Shown in pieces: positions 9,218-18,180 of a stretch of DNA of 64,000 nt (position 1 is the stretch's first letter; each line of letters opens with the position of its first letter). The stretch is taken from the NCBI GenBank assembly GCA_937981555.1, contig CALJOK010000015.1, positions 82,189 to 146,188 of the forward strand, written 5' to 3'. Both the position numbers and the translations under genes were made by a program. Below the pieces are notes generated by a model, which had not been told where the DNA came from, made no database searches, and saw only the letters and a program-made list of their open reading frames with translations. The DNA comes from an uncultured Saprospiraceae bacterium. GTDB lineage: Bacteria > Bacteroidota > Bacteroidia > Chitinophagales > Saprospiraceae.

Positions 9218-11065
9218 TTATTTCGCTACTGCAAATCTTTTTGAAATCAAGAAACCTTCTCCTTTCATTTGAATCACATAAAAACCTGTTGGGTAATTAT
9301 TAACATTGAAAGAAATATTGTTAGCTGATTCATAAGTTCCACTCTGCATTAATTTTCCAGTCATATCGTAAATCAATACTTGAGCTGCACCTTGTAACTC
9401 AGCACCTTCGATCGTTACATTAACTAAATCAGTTGCTGGGTTAGGAAAGATTTTCACATCATTTACAGAAAATGGATTACTTGTTCCATCCATAATTGAA
9501 AATGAATAATCACCATTATATTCATGCTCTCCAGCAAATGGATTAGTTGTTTGCAATGACATAAAATAAACTCCATCATTAGGAATCATAAGATTTGGTC
9601 CATCTTGAGAAGCTAATCCTATTGGAAATGTAACTACTGAATCTGGATGTTCTCCACCCCAGTTAGTAGCCCAATCATCATCTTTTCTAAATTTAAATTC
9701 ACCGGCAGTCAATGCTTGAGTTCCTGTCCAAAGTCCAACAACTGTTGCATCTTGAGTCAAATCAGTATCATCATCCCATCCAGCAGTTGGAGATCCAGTT
9801 CCGATTGATCCAATTGAAGCAGCTGTAAAGCTATAGTCTCCAGTTGTAGAATTAAATGCAATCGTCCATGTTCCTGCAAAGACAGTAATATTCTCACCAG
9901 GTATCACAGCTGAACCTGTTGGAAAACCACCTGGAGCAGTTGCTGCTCCCCAGCTTACATCCCAAGCATCATTAGCTCTAAATTTCAATGGGCCATCTGC
10001 AACTGTAATCGTCAACAACCACTCATCTGAAGCAGTAGCACTTGGGTTTTTATACATATCAATATCATCATCCCATCCACCTACTGCATCACCAATTACT
10101 CCAATAGTTGGGTAATCTACGATAGGATCTTTAAATTCATATAAGCCAGACGTATCATTAAATTCTAATAAATAAGTTCCCATTGGAGCAAAGATATTAT
10201 TGGCAGAATTAAATACAGCTGTATCAATAGGAAAATTTGGAACACCCTCTACACCCCAGTTATAATCCCAAGAACTGTCTCCTCGAAATTTAAACTCACC
10301 ATTGAAGTCACCCGTGATCGCCCATTGGTGAACATTGCCATTGATGTTAGACATTGCCATTTCAGAATCCCAAGTTCCAGATGGAGAGCCAGCTCCGATT
10401 ACACCCATCGTTGCATAAATAGGAATAAACGATTGAATGTTATACTCACCAGTAGCTGTATTTAGTTCTACCAAGTATTCTCCAGCTGAAGGAATCATGA
10501 AGTTACCACCACCAGAAGTAGCAGCTATTCCACTTAAACCATCTCCACCATCAGCCCATTCGTCCATCCAAACACCATCAGCACGAAACTTACATTCCCC
10601 TGCATTCAAGTCTAAAGTATCTCGGTAAGTCCACGGTGCATTTGCAACTTGAGTCAAGACAATATCAGTACTCCAGTCAATTCCCGCTTCTCCAATTAAA
10701 CCAACAGAACCGTAAATACTATCTTGAAATTCAAAATTGTATTCACCTGTTGCAGAGTTAAACGTTACGTCATAATTTCCTCCAGGTGTAGGAATATCTG
10801 CTCCACCTTGCGTTCCTGTTCCCATTGGAAAATCAGCTGATCCCCAGTTGGTTACCCATGTATTATCTGTACGAAACTTAGAAGATCCATTTTTCAAATC
10901 AATATTGATAGTCCACATATCTGTGTTACCAGCATCGTTCGTCATATTGGTTTGTGCATCCCAACCTAAGTCAGTTGCTGAACCAATAATTCCAAGTGAA
11001 TCAAATTGCCCAAATGAAATTGTGGCAAAAAATAAAACTGTAATTGTTAGTAAATTTTTCATCAT
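9218..11065 (-). CDS. SusF-like starch-binding protein with T9SS type A sorting domain
   Basis: The 615-residue product has a signal peptide (ends ISFGQ) without a lipobox cysteine. Five tandem modules of about 100 residues follow, each starting with a G-x-I-G-x unit (LGIIGSAT, VGLIGEAG, MGVIGAGS, IGVIGDAV, IGSIGTGS) and carrying a conserved KFR..W..NWG segment. This is the SusE/SusF outer-membrane starch-binding module. The C-terminal 80 residues are a T9SS type A domain (VKIFPNPATDLVNVTI ... GFYVIQMKGEGFLISKRF). Canonical SusF is a surface lipoprotein, so secretion through T9SS is an odd variant. I start at 11065, where the signal peptide begins; an adjacent ATG at 11062 is equally possible. 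The longer frame to 11215 adds a charged, non-signal stretch. Confidence 0.9.
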   Translation of the reverse strand: MMKNLLTITVLFFATISFGQFDSLGIIGSATDLGWDAQTNMTNDAGNTDMWTINIDLKNGSSKFRTDNTWVTNWGSADFPMGTGTQGGADIPTPGGNYDVTFNSATGEYNFEFQDSIYGSVGLIGEAGIDWSTDIVLTQVANAPWTYRDTLDLNAGECKFRADGVWMDEWADGGDGLSGIAATSGGGNFMIPSAGEYLVELNTATGEYNIQSFIPIYATMGVIGAGSPSGTWDSEMAMSNINGNVHQWAITGDFNGEFKFRGDSSWDYNWGVEGVPNFPIDTAVFNSANNIFAPMGTYLLEFNDTSGLYEFKDPIVDYPTIGVIGDAVGGWDDDIDMYKNPSATASDEWLLTITVADGPLKFRANDAWDVSWGAATAPGGFPTGSAVIPGENITVFAGTWTIAFNSTTGDYSFTAASIGSIGTGSPTAGWDDDTDLTQDATVVGLWTGTQALTAGEFKFRKDDDWATNWGGEHPDSVVTFPIGLASQDGPNLMIPNDGVYFMSLQTTNPFAGEHEYNGDYSFSIMDGTSNPFSVNDVKIFPNPATDLVNVTIEGAELQGAAQVLIYDMTGKLMQSGTYESANNISFNVNNYPTGFYVIQMKGEGFLISKRFAVAK

Positions 11066-11237
11066 ACTTATAGTTTGATTTGTGATTAAAAGTTCTAGTT
11101 CGGTACTAGAATATTTTGTAATACTGTTGTTATAAAAATTGCGTTTTGTGTTTATTTTTTTATTTTTTTTTGGGAAAATGGATTTGGTTATCCTTGTAAT
11201 TTTTTTTTTAATCAAATCATTTTTTCCAAAAAGAATA

Positions 11238-12299
11238 TTAGTTCTTAGTCAATTCAAAATAGTAATCCGATACATTCAAGTATATATCAATCGTATAATT
11301 TCCTGCCTCTGCAATCGCAATATCATCTCCGTCATTTTCCAAAGTACCGTTGGCAAAATTATCTCCGAAGTTCAAGTCATCTGAATCATTCGCTCTAAAC
11401 CGAATATTTCCTGCAGTCAAGTCTAAGGTGACAGATAATGCTCCTTTTGCTTCATCCCAAACAAAATCAACATCTGTCGAAGTCCCTCCAGCAGTTGCTG
11501 ATCCTAAAACGCCCCAGTTGGTTTTCAATTGAGTATACGTAAAAGTATTCAAGTCACAAACCAAAAAATACAACCCCAAACCATCAGGAATCGGAATATC
11601 ATTTCCTACTCCACCTGCATCTAAGATACCATCTATTGGATCAAGATCTCCCCAATTAAAATCCCAACTTAACCCTTGCACGAATTTGTAAACCGCTGCA
11701 TCTATTCCAAAATAAATATAGCCTTCATAAATTTCATCACTTCGTCGAGAATACACCGCATAATTTTCATCAGCAGGATCCCAAGCATTTGGTAATTGAT
11801 AATCGCCTGGTACCGTTAATTTTGGATAAATAACTTCCGCCTGATATGGATTCACTTTGATCGCAACTGCTTCTGAACATAGCTCATCAACTAAATCACT
11901 TACTTTAGCACAAACTCGAACTTCCAATTCATTATCAAAACCAAAAGGAAGTCCTTTGGCCAAAAGAATATTATTTAATTTCCCTTGAGTCAAATTTCCT
12001 AAAGACAAATCACTTGTCGTACCAAGTGTGATGGCATCTGCAAAATCATTTCCAGCTGCATCTATTTCAAGGCTGTAAGAGATACCTGCATCATATCCGA
12101 AATCCGCAGCTGTCCACGCTGCTCCTGCCAATAATTCATCAGCGGTAGTTTCGTCCAAAGTAAATAAAGTTCCTGCCGATGGAGCAGTCAAAACTGGAAC
12201 GGCTCCTAATCTGATTACAGGATCATTTTCTTTTTCTTTACAAGCTGTAAAAAGAACAACTATTGTTAAAATCGAAAGAATATATTTTTTCATTTTCAA
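11238..12299 (-). CDS. susE: SusE-like outer-membrane starch-binding lipoprotein
   Basis: The 353-residue lipoprotein has the lipobox LFTAC, followed by KEKEN, an acidic stretch of the kind that directs lipoproteins to the cell surface in Bacteroidota. An N-terminal SusE-type Ig-like domain (about 25-150) is followed by two starch-binding modules: one with YEGYIYFGIDAAVYKFVQG and FNWGD, the other with WGVLGSAT, GNIRFRANDSDDLNFGD and YYFELTKN. It binds alpha-glucan at the surface beside SusC and SusD. The second module closely resembles the one inserted in the SusD homologue next to it. The start is M1; M3 is also possible. Confidence 0.9.
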   Translation of the reverse strand: MKMKKYILSILTIVVLFTACKEKENDPVIRLGAVPVLTAPSAGTLFTLDETTADELLAGAAWTAADFGYDAGISYSLEIDAAGNDFADAITLGTTSDLSLGNLTQGKLNNILLAKGLPFGFDNELEVRVCAKVSDLVDELCSEAVAIKVNPYQAEVIYPKLTVPGDYQLPNAWDPADENYAVYSRRSDEIYEGYIYFGIDAAVYKFVQGLSWDFNWGDLDPIDGILDAGGVGNDIPIPDGLGLYFLVCDLNTFTYTQLKTNWGVLGSATAGGTSTDVDFVWDEAKGALSVTLDLTAGNIRFRANDSDDLNFGDNFANGTLENDGDDIAIAEAGNYTIDIYLNVSDYYFELTKN

Positions 12300-12393
12300 A
12301 AAATTTTAAACTACACTCACTTTTTATTTTTTAAAGAAAATCAGCAAGTGGAATATTTTTAAATTATCTTTTTATTGATTTTTGAATATCAAA

Positions 12394-14601
12394 TTAGTAT
12401 CCAGCGTTTTGTTCCAAATTCGGATTCGCTCCAATATCCGCAGAAGGAATTGGGAAGTAATTAAACTTAGCGTCAACCGCAGAACCAGTTGCCGTTCCAC
12501 CCTTGAAATCCCACATATAATCATTCGTTGTCAACTGATCAAATCGAACCAAATCAGTTCTTCGATGACATTCCCAATGCAATTCTCTCGCTCTCTCATC
12601 TAAGATAAATGGCAAGTCCAAATCAACCATCGAAATATTTCCAGCATCTTCTCCGTAAGCTCTCATGCGAAGTAAATTTACATAATCAACGGCCGTCGCC
12701 ATGTCGCCACCAGAACCACCTCGAAGCACCGCCTCCGCATACATCAAATAGGCATCAGCCAATCTAAACATCGGAAAGTCAATATCTACCCATCGAACAT
12801 CTGATCCATTTGAACCATCTCGATTAACATTTTTAAATTTAGTTGGAGGATAACCTTCGGTAAATTCTGAGATTTTTTCAATCACTCTATTCTGTCCATC
12901 GACATGAAACATCGCTCGACTATCAACGGTACTTGTTTCTATAGAATAAGTATAATCTGGATTATTGATGTACAATACAATCTTATAAGTTCCTGCTGTT
13001 GCGATAGAAATGTCAGCTCCATCTGCTTCTAAAATTGCATCAGCTGCATCATCTCCAAAATTTAAATCCCAAGCATCATTCGCTCTAAACTTAATATTCC
13101 CAGGTTGTAAAAGTGTTGTTATGGACCAAGCACCTTCCACATCATCATAAACCATATCTGTATCTGTAGTCAACCCTCCTGATGTTGCCGTACCGATTAA
13201 TCCCCATTCTGCTTTTTCAAATGAATAAGTCAAATTGACTAAATCAACTGTTACTTTATAACCACCTGCATCAGGAATCACAATGTTTGGACTACTGTTT
13301 CCTTCATCCAAAGTTCCATCTGCTCCGGTGTCACCATAGTTAACAGTCAGGTTAGCATTAGGTGTAAACTTAACTTGCGTATTAGCATTTTCAAAATAAA
13401 CATAGCCTTCGTAAACATCATTTTCCAAAGGAGATGATAATTTACTTGCATTGGCAAATTGCCATCCAACATAAGAACCTGCTACAAAAATTTCTGGGTA
13501 AGTTCCACCAGTCTGAGGAGCTACGATTTGACCGCCAGCGCCTCCTGCGATAACTGGGAATTTATTAACCAACGCACTTGTTGCACGTGTACCACCCCAA
13601 CCACTTTCTACGCCAAATTCTGATGAAACCATATTACCTCCAATTCCTGCTCGAAGAACAAAAGTCATACCTCCCCAAGTCCGTGTAAATTGACCATCAA
13701 AAACTACTGGGAAAATAATTTCATCTGACAAATAATTATCTGCTAAAAATAAGTGTTGATAATTTTCGTCTAAATCATACCCTGAATCAATTACTTTTTG
13801 AGTATATGTAACTGCGTCGCTGTAAGCATTTTTACCTGCATAAACTTCTGCATTCAAATACAACTTTGACAACAACATCCAAGCTGCTGCTTGATCTGCT
13901 CGGGCATATTCATTTGTTCGTGGTGCCATTAGATCTCCTTCAATTGCTTTTAATTCTGACTCAATCCAAGTGTACAAATCTGCAGCTTGAATTTGTTCTG
14001 GAAAAAATGAACCCACTATGTCATCTTCAGTTACAAATGGAACATTTCGGAAATGATCCAAGGCATGCCAGTAACTTAATGCTCTTAAAAATCTTGCTTC
14101 TGCTCGGAACGTTTTGATTTGTCCACGAAGATCTGAATCTACATTTCGGTCATCCAATTTCTCATCAGTCGTCTCTCGCATAAATTCATTACAAACAGAA
14201 ACTTGATAATAAATGCGGCTATAAAATGCGAAAATAAAATTGTCATTCGCATCCCAATCTTGTTCGTGAAAATTATTAATTGTTTGGTCATTCCAACCTA
14301 CTACCGCTTCATCTGTTGGAAATTCTTGGTGGTACCAAAGTGCTCTTAAGTATTGTCCAAACCCTTCGTCAATTCCTTCAATATCTGCTTGACCTGCTGG
14401 TCCTTCTTGTCCTGTGAGGGAAAGTCCTGCATATAATTTTGCTAAAACTTGTTTATAAGCTTCTGGATTTTCGTATGCAGTTGCTGCGGTGATTTGGTTT
14501 TCATCTAGAGGGACGGTATCCAAATCATTGAAACAAGAAGTGAATGCTATCGCCAACACAGCAAGTAAAAATATTGATTTAGTAGTTATTTTATTTTTCA
14601 T
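12394..14601 (-). CDS. susD: SusD/RagB-family starch-binding lipoprotein with inserted SusE-type modules
   Basis: The product has 735 residues, while SusD proteins are usually about 500-550. The lipobox is AFTSC. Residues up to about 360 are SusD-like, with TPR helices (FRAEARFLRALSYWHALDHF) and AAWMLLSKLYLNAEVYAG. The SusD C-terminus resumes at about 555 with FRLADAYLMYAEAVLRGG, LRMRAYG and LPFILDERARELHWECHRRTDL. Between them, residues about 365-552 form two SusE/SusF-type starch-binding modules (YEGYVYFENANTQVKF; WGLIGTAT; GNIKFRANDAWDLNFGD). SusD caps the SusC transporter and binds glycan, so the insert probably adds binding sites. The frame is open throughout, so this is not an assembly break within a codon frame. 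Confidence 0.93.
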   Translation of the reverse strand: MKNKITTKSIFLLAVLAIAFTSCFNDLDTVPLDENQITAATAYENPEAYKQVLAKLYAGLSLTGQEGPAGQADIEGIDEGFGQYLRALWYHQEFPTDEAVVGWNDQTINNFHEQDWDANDNFIFAFYSRIYYQVSVCNEFMRETTDEKLDDRNVDSDLRGQIKTFRAEARFLRALSYWHALDHFRNVPFVTEDDIVGSFFPEQIQAADLYTWIESELKAIEGDLMAPRTNEYARADQAAAWMLLSKLYLNAEVYAGKNAYSDAVTYTQKVIDSGYDLDENYQHLFLADNYLSDEIIFPVVFDGQFTRTWGGMTFVLRAGIGGNMVSSEFGVESGWGGTRATSALVNKFPVIAGGAGGQIVAPQTGGTYPEIFVAGSYVGWQFANASKLSSPLENDVYEGYVYFENANTQVKFTPNANLTVNYGDTGADGTLDEGNSSPNIVIPDAGGYKVTVDLVNLTYSFEKAEWGLIGTATSGGLTTDTDMVYDDVEGAWSITTLLQPGNIKFRANDAWDLNFGDDAADAILEADGADISIATAGTYKIVLYINNPDYTYSIETSTVDSRAMFHVDGQNRVIEKISEFTEGYPPTKFKNVNRDGSNGSDVRWVDIDFPMFRLADAYLMYAEAVLRGGSGGDMATAVDYVNLLRMRAYGEDAGNISMVDLDLPFILDERARELHWECHRRTDLVRFDQLTTNDYMWDFKGGTATGSAVDAKFNYFPIPSADIGANPNLEQNAGY

Positions 14602-14624
14602 CTTATTTGATATTTTTAATTCTA

Positions 14625-14729
14625 ACGTGGTGGTCTGCTTTAGCTGACCTAAAAGAATTCTATTGTGGGTTTTAATAAAAAAACCAATGTGGATGTTTTT
14701 TTAAGGTCTGCTAAAGCAGACAACCACGT
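14625..14729. repeat. palindromic repeat in the susC-susD gap
   Basis: The arms 14625-14650 and 14704-14729 are complementary at 24 of 26 positions (core TCTGCTTTAGC) and enclose an A+T-rich loop of 53 bases. The repeat fills the 129-bp gap and touches the susC stop codon. A related copy is at 30368-30460. Confidence 0.85.
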
Positions 14730-14730
14730 G

Positions 14731-17718
14731 CTAGAAATTCGCACTTACCCCAAAAAGAATCGTTCGCGTTCTTGGATAAACATTGTTATCAATTCCATTC
14801 GAAAGTTCTGGATCAACTCCTGTGTACGGAGTGATAATCAATGGATTTTGCAAAGTCGCAGAAACCGTAATTGATCCTTTGTCTTTGTACACATTGTCAA
14901 ATTGGTAACTTGCCGTAATATGATCCAATCTGAAAAAAGAAGCATTTTGCACAAAGTGATCGCTAAAATATTCTGGATTTTCAAATTGAACATCATTGAG
15001 ATCTGTCAAGGAATTTGATAATACATTTGGTCCTAAAAACAATCGACTATAATATGCATTATTCGATAGTACATTATTGTAAACATAATTTCCAGCATTG
15101 CCTCTTGCTGCTGCTGATAAACTAAATTTCTTATAACTTACATTTGTAGTAAATCCAAAAAAGTAATCTGGCGCTGCTTGCTTGAATCGATATTGGTCAT
15201 CTGGAGAAACTACTCCGTCACCATTTCTATCAACATAAAGTCCTTCGATAGGCGCTCCATTTTCTGCATAAACTTGCTCGTAAACAAAAAATGAAAATGC
15301 AGGATAACCAACTGAATGAACTTGAATATTCGAACCAACTCCTCCTGAAATTCCTCCAACCAAAACACCCTGATAATCAGGATCGTCCGTTGCAGTTAAT
15401 TTGGTTATTTCATTTTTATTTCGAGTAGCGTTCATGCCGAACTCCCAAAGTACATCTTTCGTTTGTATAGGTACAAAATTTAAGGACAACTCAATTCCTC
15501 TATTTTCTAAATTTCCTACATTTGTTGTAACGAAGTTTGATAAGTTTGTTCCAGCAGGAACAGGAATTCGATTCAACAAGTCTTCTGTTTTTCGAATATA
15601 AAATTCTGCTGATCCATAAATTCGATCTTTTATGAATCCAAAATCTACTCCTACATTATAAGTCGTCGTCGTTTCCCATTTAATATTTGCATCATATTCT
15701 TCAGGCCGAAAAGTTGGAACAAAAGTATTTCCAAATTGATATTGAGCACTTTCCAATCCTTGCGTATAAACTGGCAGGTAAGCATAATAATCTAATTCTT
15801 GATGACTGTCTCCAATATCTTGTTGACCAGTAACTCCGTAACCTAATCGGAATTTCAACGTGTTGATTTTTCCATCTTTATCATCAATTGCTTTGTAAGC
15901 AAAAGCTGCGGCTGGAAATAATCCCCAACGATTATCTTTTCCAAAACGAGAAGAACCATCTTGTCGCAAAGTAAAAGTGAATAAATATTTGTTTTGCAAA
16001 GAATAATTCAATCGACCAAAAAGAGATAATAAATAATATTCTCGAGGTTCAATTTTAATCACCGTTTCTGCAGGAGTTCCAGCTACATCTGAGTTCTTAG
16101 AAAAATTTTCTACGAAGAAATGTTGCCAAGAATATCCGCCCATCAAATCAAATTTACTTTTCCCTACTTCCTTCACGTAGTTCAAATAAAACTCTAACAG
16201 TTCATTCTTTTTCGTTTGATTGTATTCATTATTTGTTCCTCCTCCTGTAATTGGATTGTATGAAAAAGAAGCAATGGTTGGAATTTTAACCGTTCCTTCT
16301 CCTTTGGAATAATCATATCCTAAATTCAAATTAGCTCTCAAATCTGGAAAAAACCAAAGTCGATAATCCACACTTACATTCGTTACATATCGAGCTACTT
16401 TTCCAATATCTTCTTTCAAATCCAACAATGCCATTGGGTTAGTTGGAGATAGACGATTTGGGTTTTTCAATGAATCCGCGAAGTAGGTAAAGTAACCTCC
16501 GTAGGGACTTGCATCATCAAGTATAGGTTGAGTTGGATCGAAACCAATTGAATTGCCTATCGCACCACGATCTGCAAATCGGTTCTCTGACCACATTCCT
16601 TTGAAGTTAAAATTGACTTGTAAAGTATTATCTAAAAATCCTGGAGATAGATTTAGCGAAGCGGTCGTTCTTTGAAATTTATCATTTTTCAAAACACCTG
16701 ACTTATCCGTGTAACCAAAAGATGCTCGATAAGGGAGCACATCTGCAATTCCTCCTGACACACTCAAACTATGATCTTGCCCAAATGCTGGTCCGTAAAT
16801 TTCGTTTTGCCAATCCGTATTTGCATTTCCTAACGAAGCAACTTCTGTGCTTCCCTCTCCAAAATTTTCGGTAATTAAATTACGATAAGCATCTGCATCA
16901 AAAACATCAACAGTATTAATAATTTGACTAGAAGAAATATTTCCAGAATAATTCACCATAGCTTTTTTTCCTAACTTTCCTTTTTTAGTCGTTATCAAGA
17001 TCACTCCATTCGACGCTCGACTTCCGTAAATTGCAGTTGCAGAAGCATCTTTTAAAACGGTAAAAGTTTCGATGTCATTTGGATTAATCAAATTCAAGGT
17101 ATTTCGAGAACCTGAAATTCCTCCATTATCAATTGGCACTCCATCAATCACAATCAAAGGATCATTCGAAGCATTCAAAGATGATCCACCTCGGATCCGA
17201 ATGACTGCCCCATCTCCAGGTGCACCACTATTTGTAGTAATATTAACACCCGCAATTTTTCCAGCCAATAATTCTTGAGGAGAGGTAATGGAACCTTTAT
17301 TAAATACCTTTTGATCAACCGTTTGGATTGAACCTGTCGCATCTTCTTTTTTAGTTGTTCCATATCCGATGACTATCACTTCATCTAAAAATGAACCTGA
17401 ACTCATCTCAATATTTATAATATTAGATACTCCGATAGTAATAGTTTGAGTGGCAAACCCTGTGTAGCTAAACACTAAATTAGTTGCTCCTACTGGAACT
17501 TCAATAGCATAGGTTCCATCAATATCTGTAGTTGTTCCAACATCAGTTCCTTCCACTAAAACATTTGCTCCAATTAAAGTTTCTCCATTTTCAGAATCGG
17601 TCAATACACCTGTGATGGTTCGTTGCGCATAGGTAGAAAACCCTAGCATCAGAAAAGTCAAAAAAAGAAGTACTCCTTTTTTGGGAAGATAGATTTTAAG
17701 TTTCATATAGTTTCGCAT
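14731..17718 (-). CDS. susC: SusC/RagA-family TonB-dependent outer-membrane transporter
   Basis: The 995-residue protein has a signal peptide (ends FSTYAQ), a carboxypeptidase-regulatory-like domain at about 33-110 (ITGVLTDSENGETLIGANV), then DEVIVIGYGTTKKEDATGS and the TonB plug (ITSPQELLAGKIAGVNITT; RIRGGSSLNASNDPLIVIDG). A 22-strand-type barrel ends in the terminal phenylalanine VSANF. SusC proteins import oligosaccharides, powered by TonB, with SusD as lid; the neighbours make maltodextrin the likely cargo. It is the first gene of the operon susC, susD, susE, SusF-like and diverges from the secreted amylase at 18181. M5 (at 17706) is an alternative start. Confidence 0.96.
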   Translation of the reverse strand: MRNYMKLKIYLPKKGVLLFLTFLMLGFSTYAQRTITGVLTDSENGETLIGANVLVEGTDVGTTTDIDGTYAIEVPVGATNLVFSYTGFATQTITIGVSNIINIEMSSGSFLDEVIVIGYGTTKKEDATGSIQTVDQKVFNKGSITSPQELLAGKIAGVNITTNSGAPGDGAVIRIRGGSSLNASNDPLIVIDGVPIDNGGISGSRNTLNLINPNDIETFTVLKDASATAIYGSRASNGVILITTKKGKLGKKAMVNYSGNISSSQIINTVDVFDADAYRNLITENFGEGSTEVASLGNANTDWQNEIYGPAFGQDHSLSVSGGIADVLPYRASFGYTDKSGVLKNDKFQRTTASLNLSPGFLDNTLQVNFNFKGMWSENRFADRGAIGNSIGFDPTQPILDDASPYGGYFTYFADSLKNPNRLSPTNPMALLDLKEDIGKVARYVTNVSVDYRLWFFPDLRANLNLGYDYSKGEGTVKIPTIASFSYNPITGGGTNNEYNQTKKNELLEFYLNYVKEVGKSKFDLMGGYSWQHFFVENFSKNSDVAGTPAETVIKIEPREYYLLSLFGRLNYSLQNKYLFTFTLRQDGSSRFGKDNRWGLFPAAAFAYKAIDDKDGKINTLKFRLGYGVTGQQDIGDSHQELDYYAYLPVYTQGLESAQYQFGNTFVPTFRPEEYDANIKWETTTTYNVGVDFGFIKDRIYGSAEFYIRKTEDLLNRIPVPAGTNLSNFVTTNVGNLENRGIELSLNFVPIQTKDVLWEFGMNATRNKNEITKLTATDDPDYQGVLVGGISGGVGSNIQVHSVGYPAFSFFVYEQVYAENGAPIEGLYVDRNGDGVVSPDDQYRFKQAAPDYFFGFTTNVSYKKFSLSAAARGNAGNYVYNNVLSNNAYYSRLFLGPNVLSNSLTDLNDVQFENPEYFSDHFVQNASFFRLDHITASYQFDNVYKDKGSITVSATLQNPLIITPYTGVDPELSNGIDNNVYPRTRTILFGVSANF

Positions 17719-18180
17719 TTTGTTTTTTTATAAAAAACAAGTTCAAATAATTAAAGAATCGAAATAGCCTTTCAGTAGTTATTGATTTTATAAATAAGTT
17801 GATAATGTAATATTAAGGAAGAATGATTAGAATCAAGCAAGATAATTGGAAGTTTTGTAAGAGGTGTAATATGTCAAAATGATGACGTAACACCGACTTA
17901 AGTATTTGACAATCAGATATTTAACTACAAAAAAAAGATACTTACATACAAAAACGTAATAGATTTGTAATAGGGTAAAATAAGAGTTAGTCAAATAAAA
18001 AAACGAAATTCGTTAAATGAAAAAACGAAATTCCTCATTCTCAGCAATGAATTTTTTCCTAAAAAATAGAAGTATCACAATACAGATTATCACTCATCTC
18101 AAAAATCTATTTTTTGTAAAAACCGAAAACTCTTTTCAAAAAAAAGACCTATTTTTAAAAAATTATATAAAATCAAATTA
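17719..18180. promoter_or_regulatory. divergent control region between susC operon and secreted amylase
   Basis: This gene-free region of 462 bases must hold the promoters for both directions. AAAAAACGAAATTC occurs twice in direct orientation, at 17998-18011 and 18020-18033, 22 bp apart. The first copy contains the near-perfect palindrome ACGAAATTCGT. A second imperfect palindrome spans 17863-17894 (GGTGT ... ACACC). These are candidate operator sites; no regulator gene of the SusR or LacI type is in the window. I could not fix -7 elements with confidence. Confidence 0.5.

Noticed and set aside
11066..11215. N-terminal extension of the SusF-like protein
   Set aside because: The added residues are lysine- and asparagine-rich and precede a perfect signal peptide.
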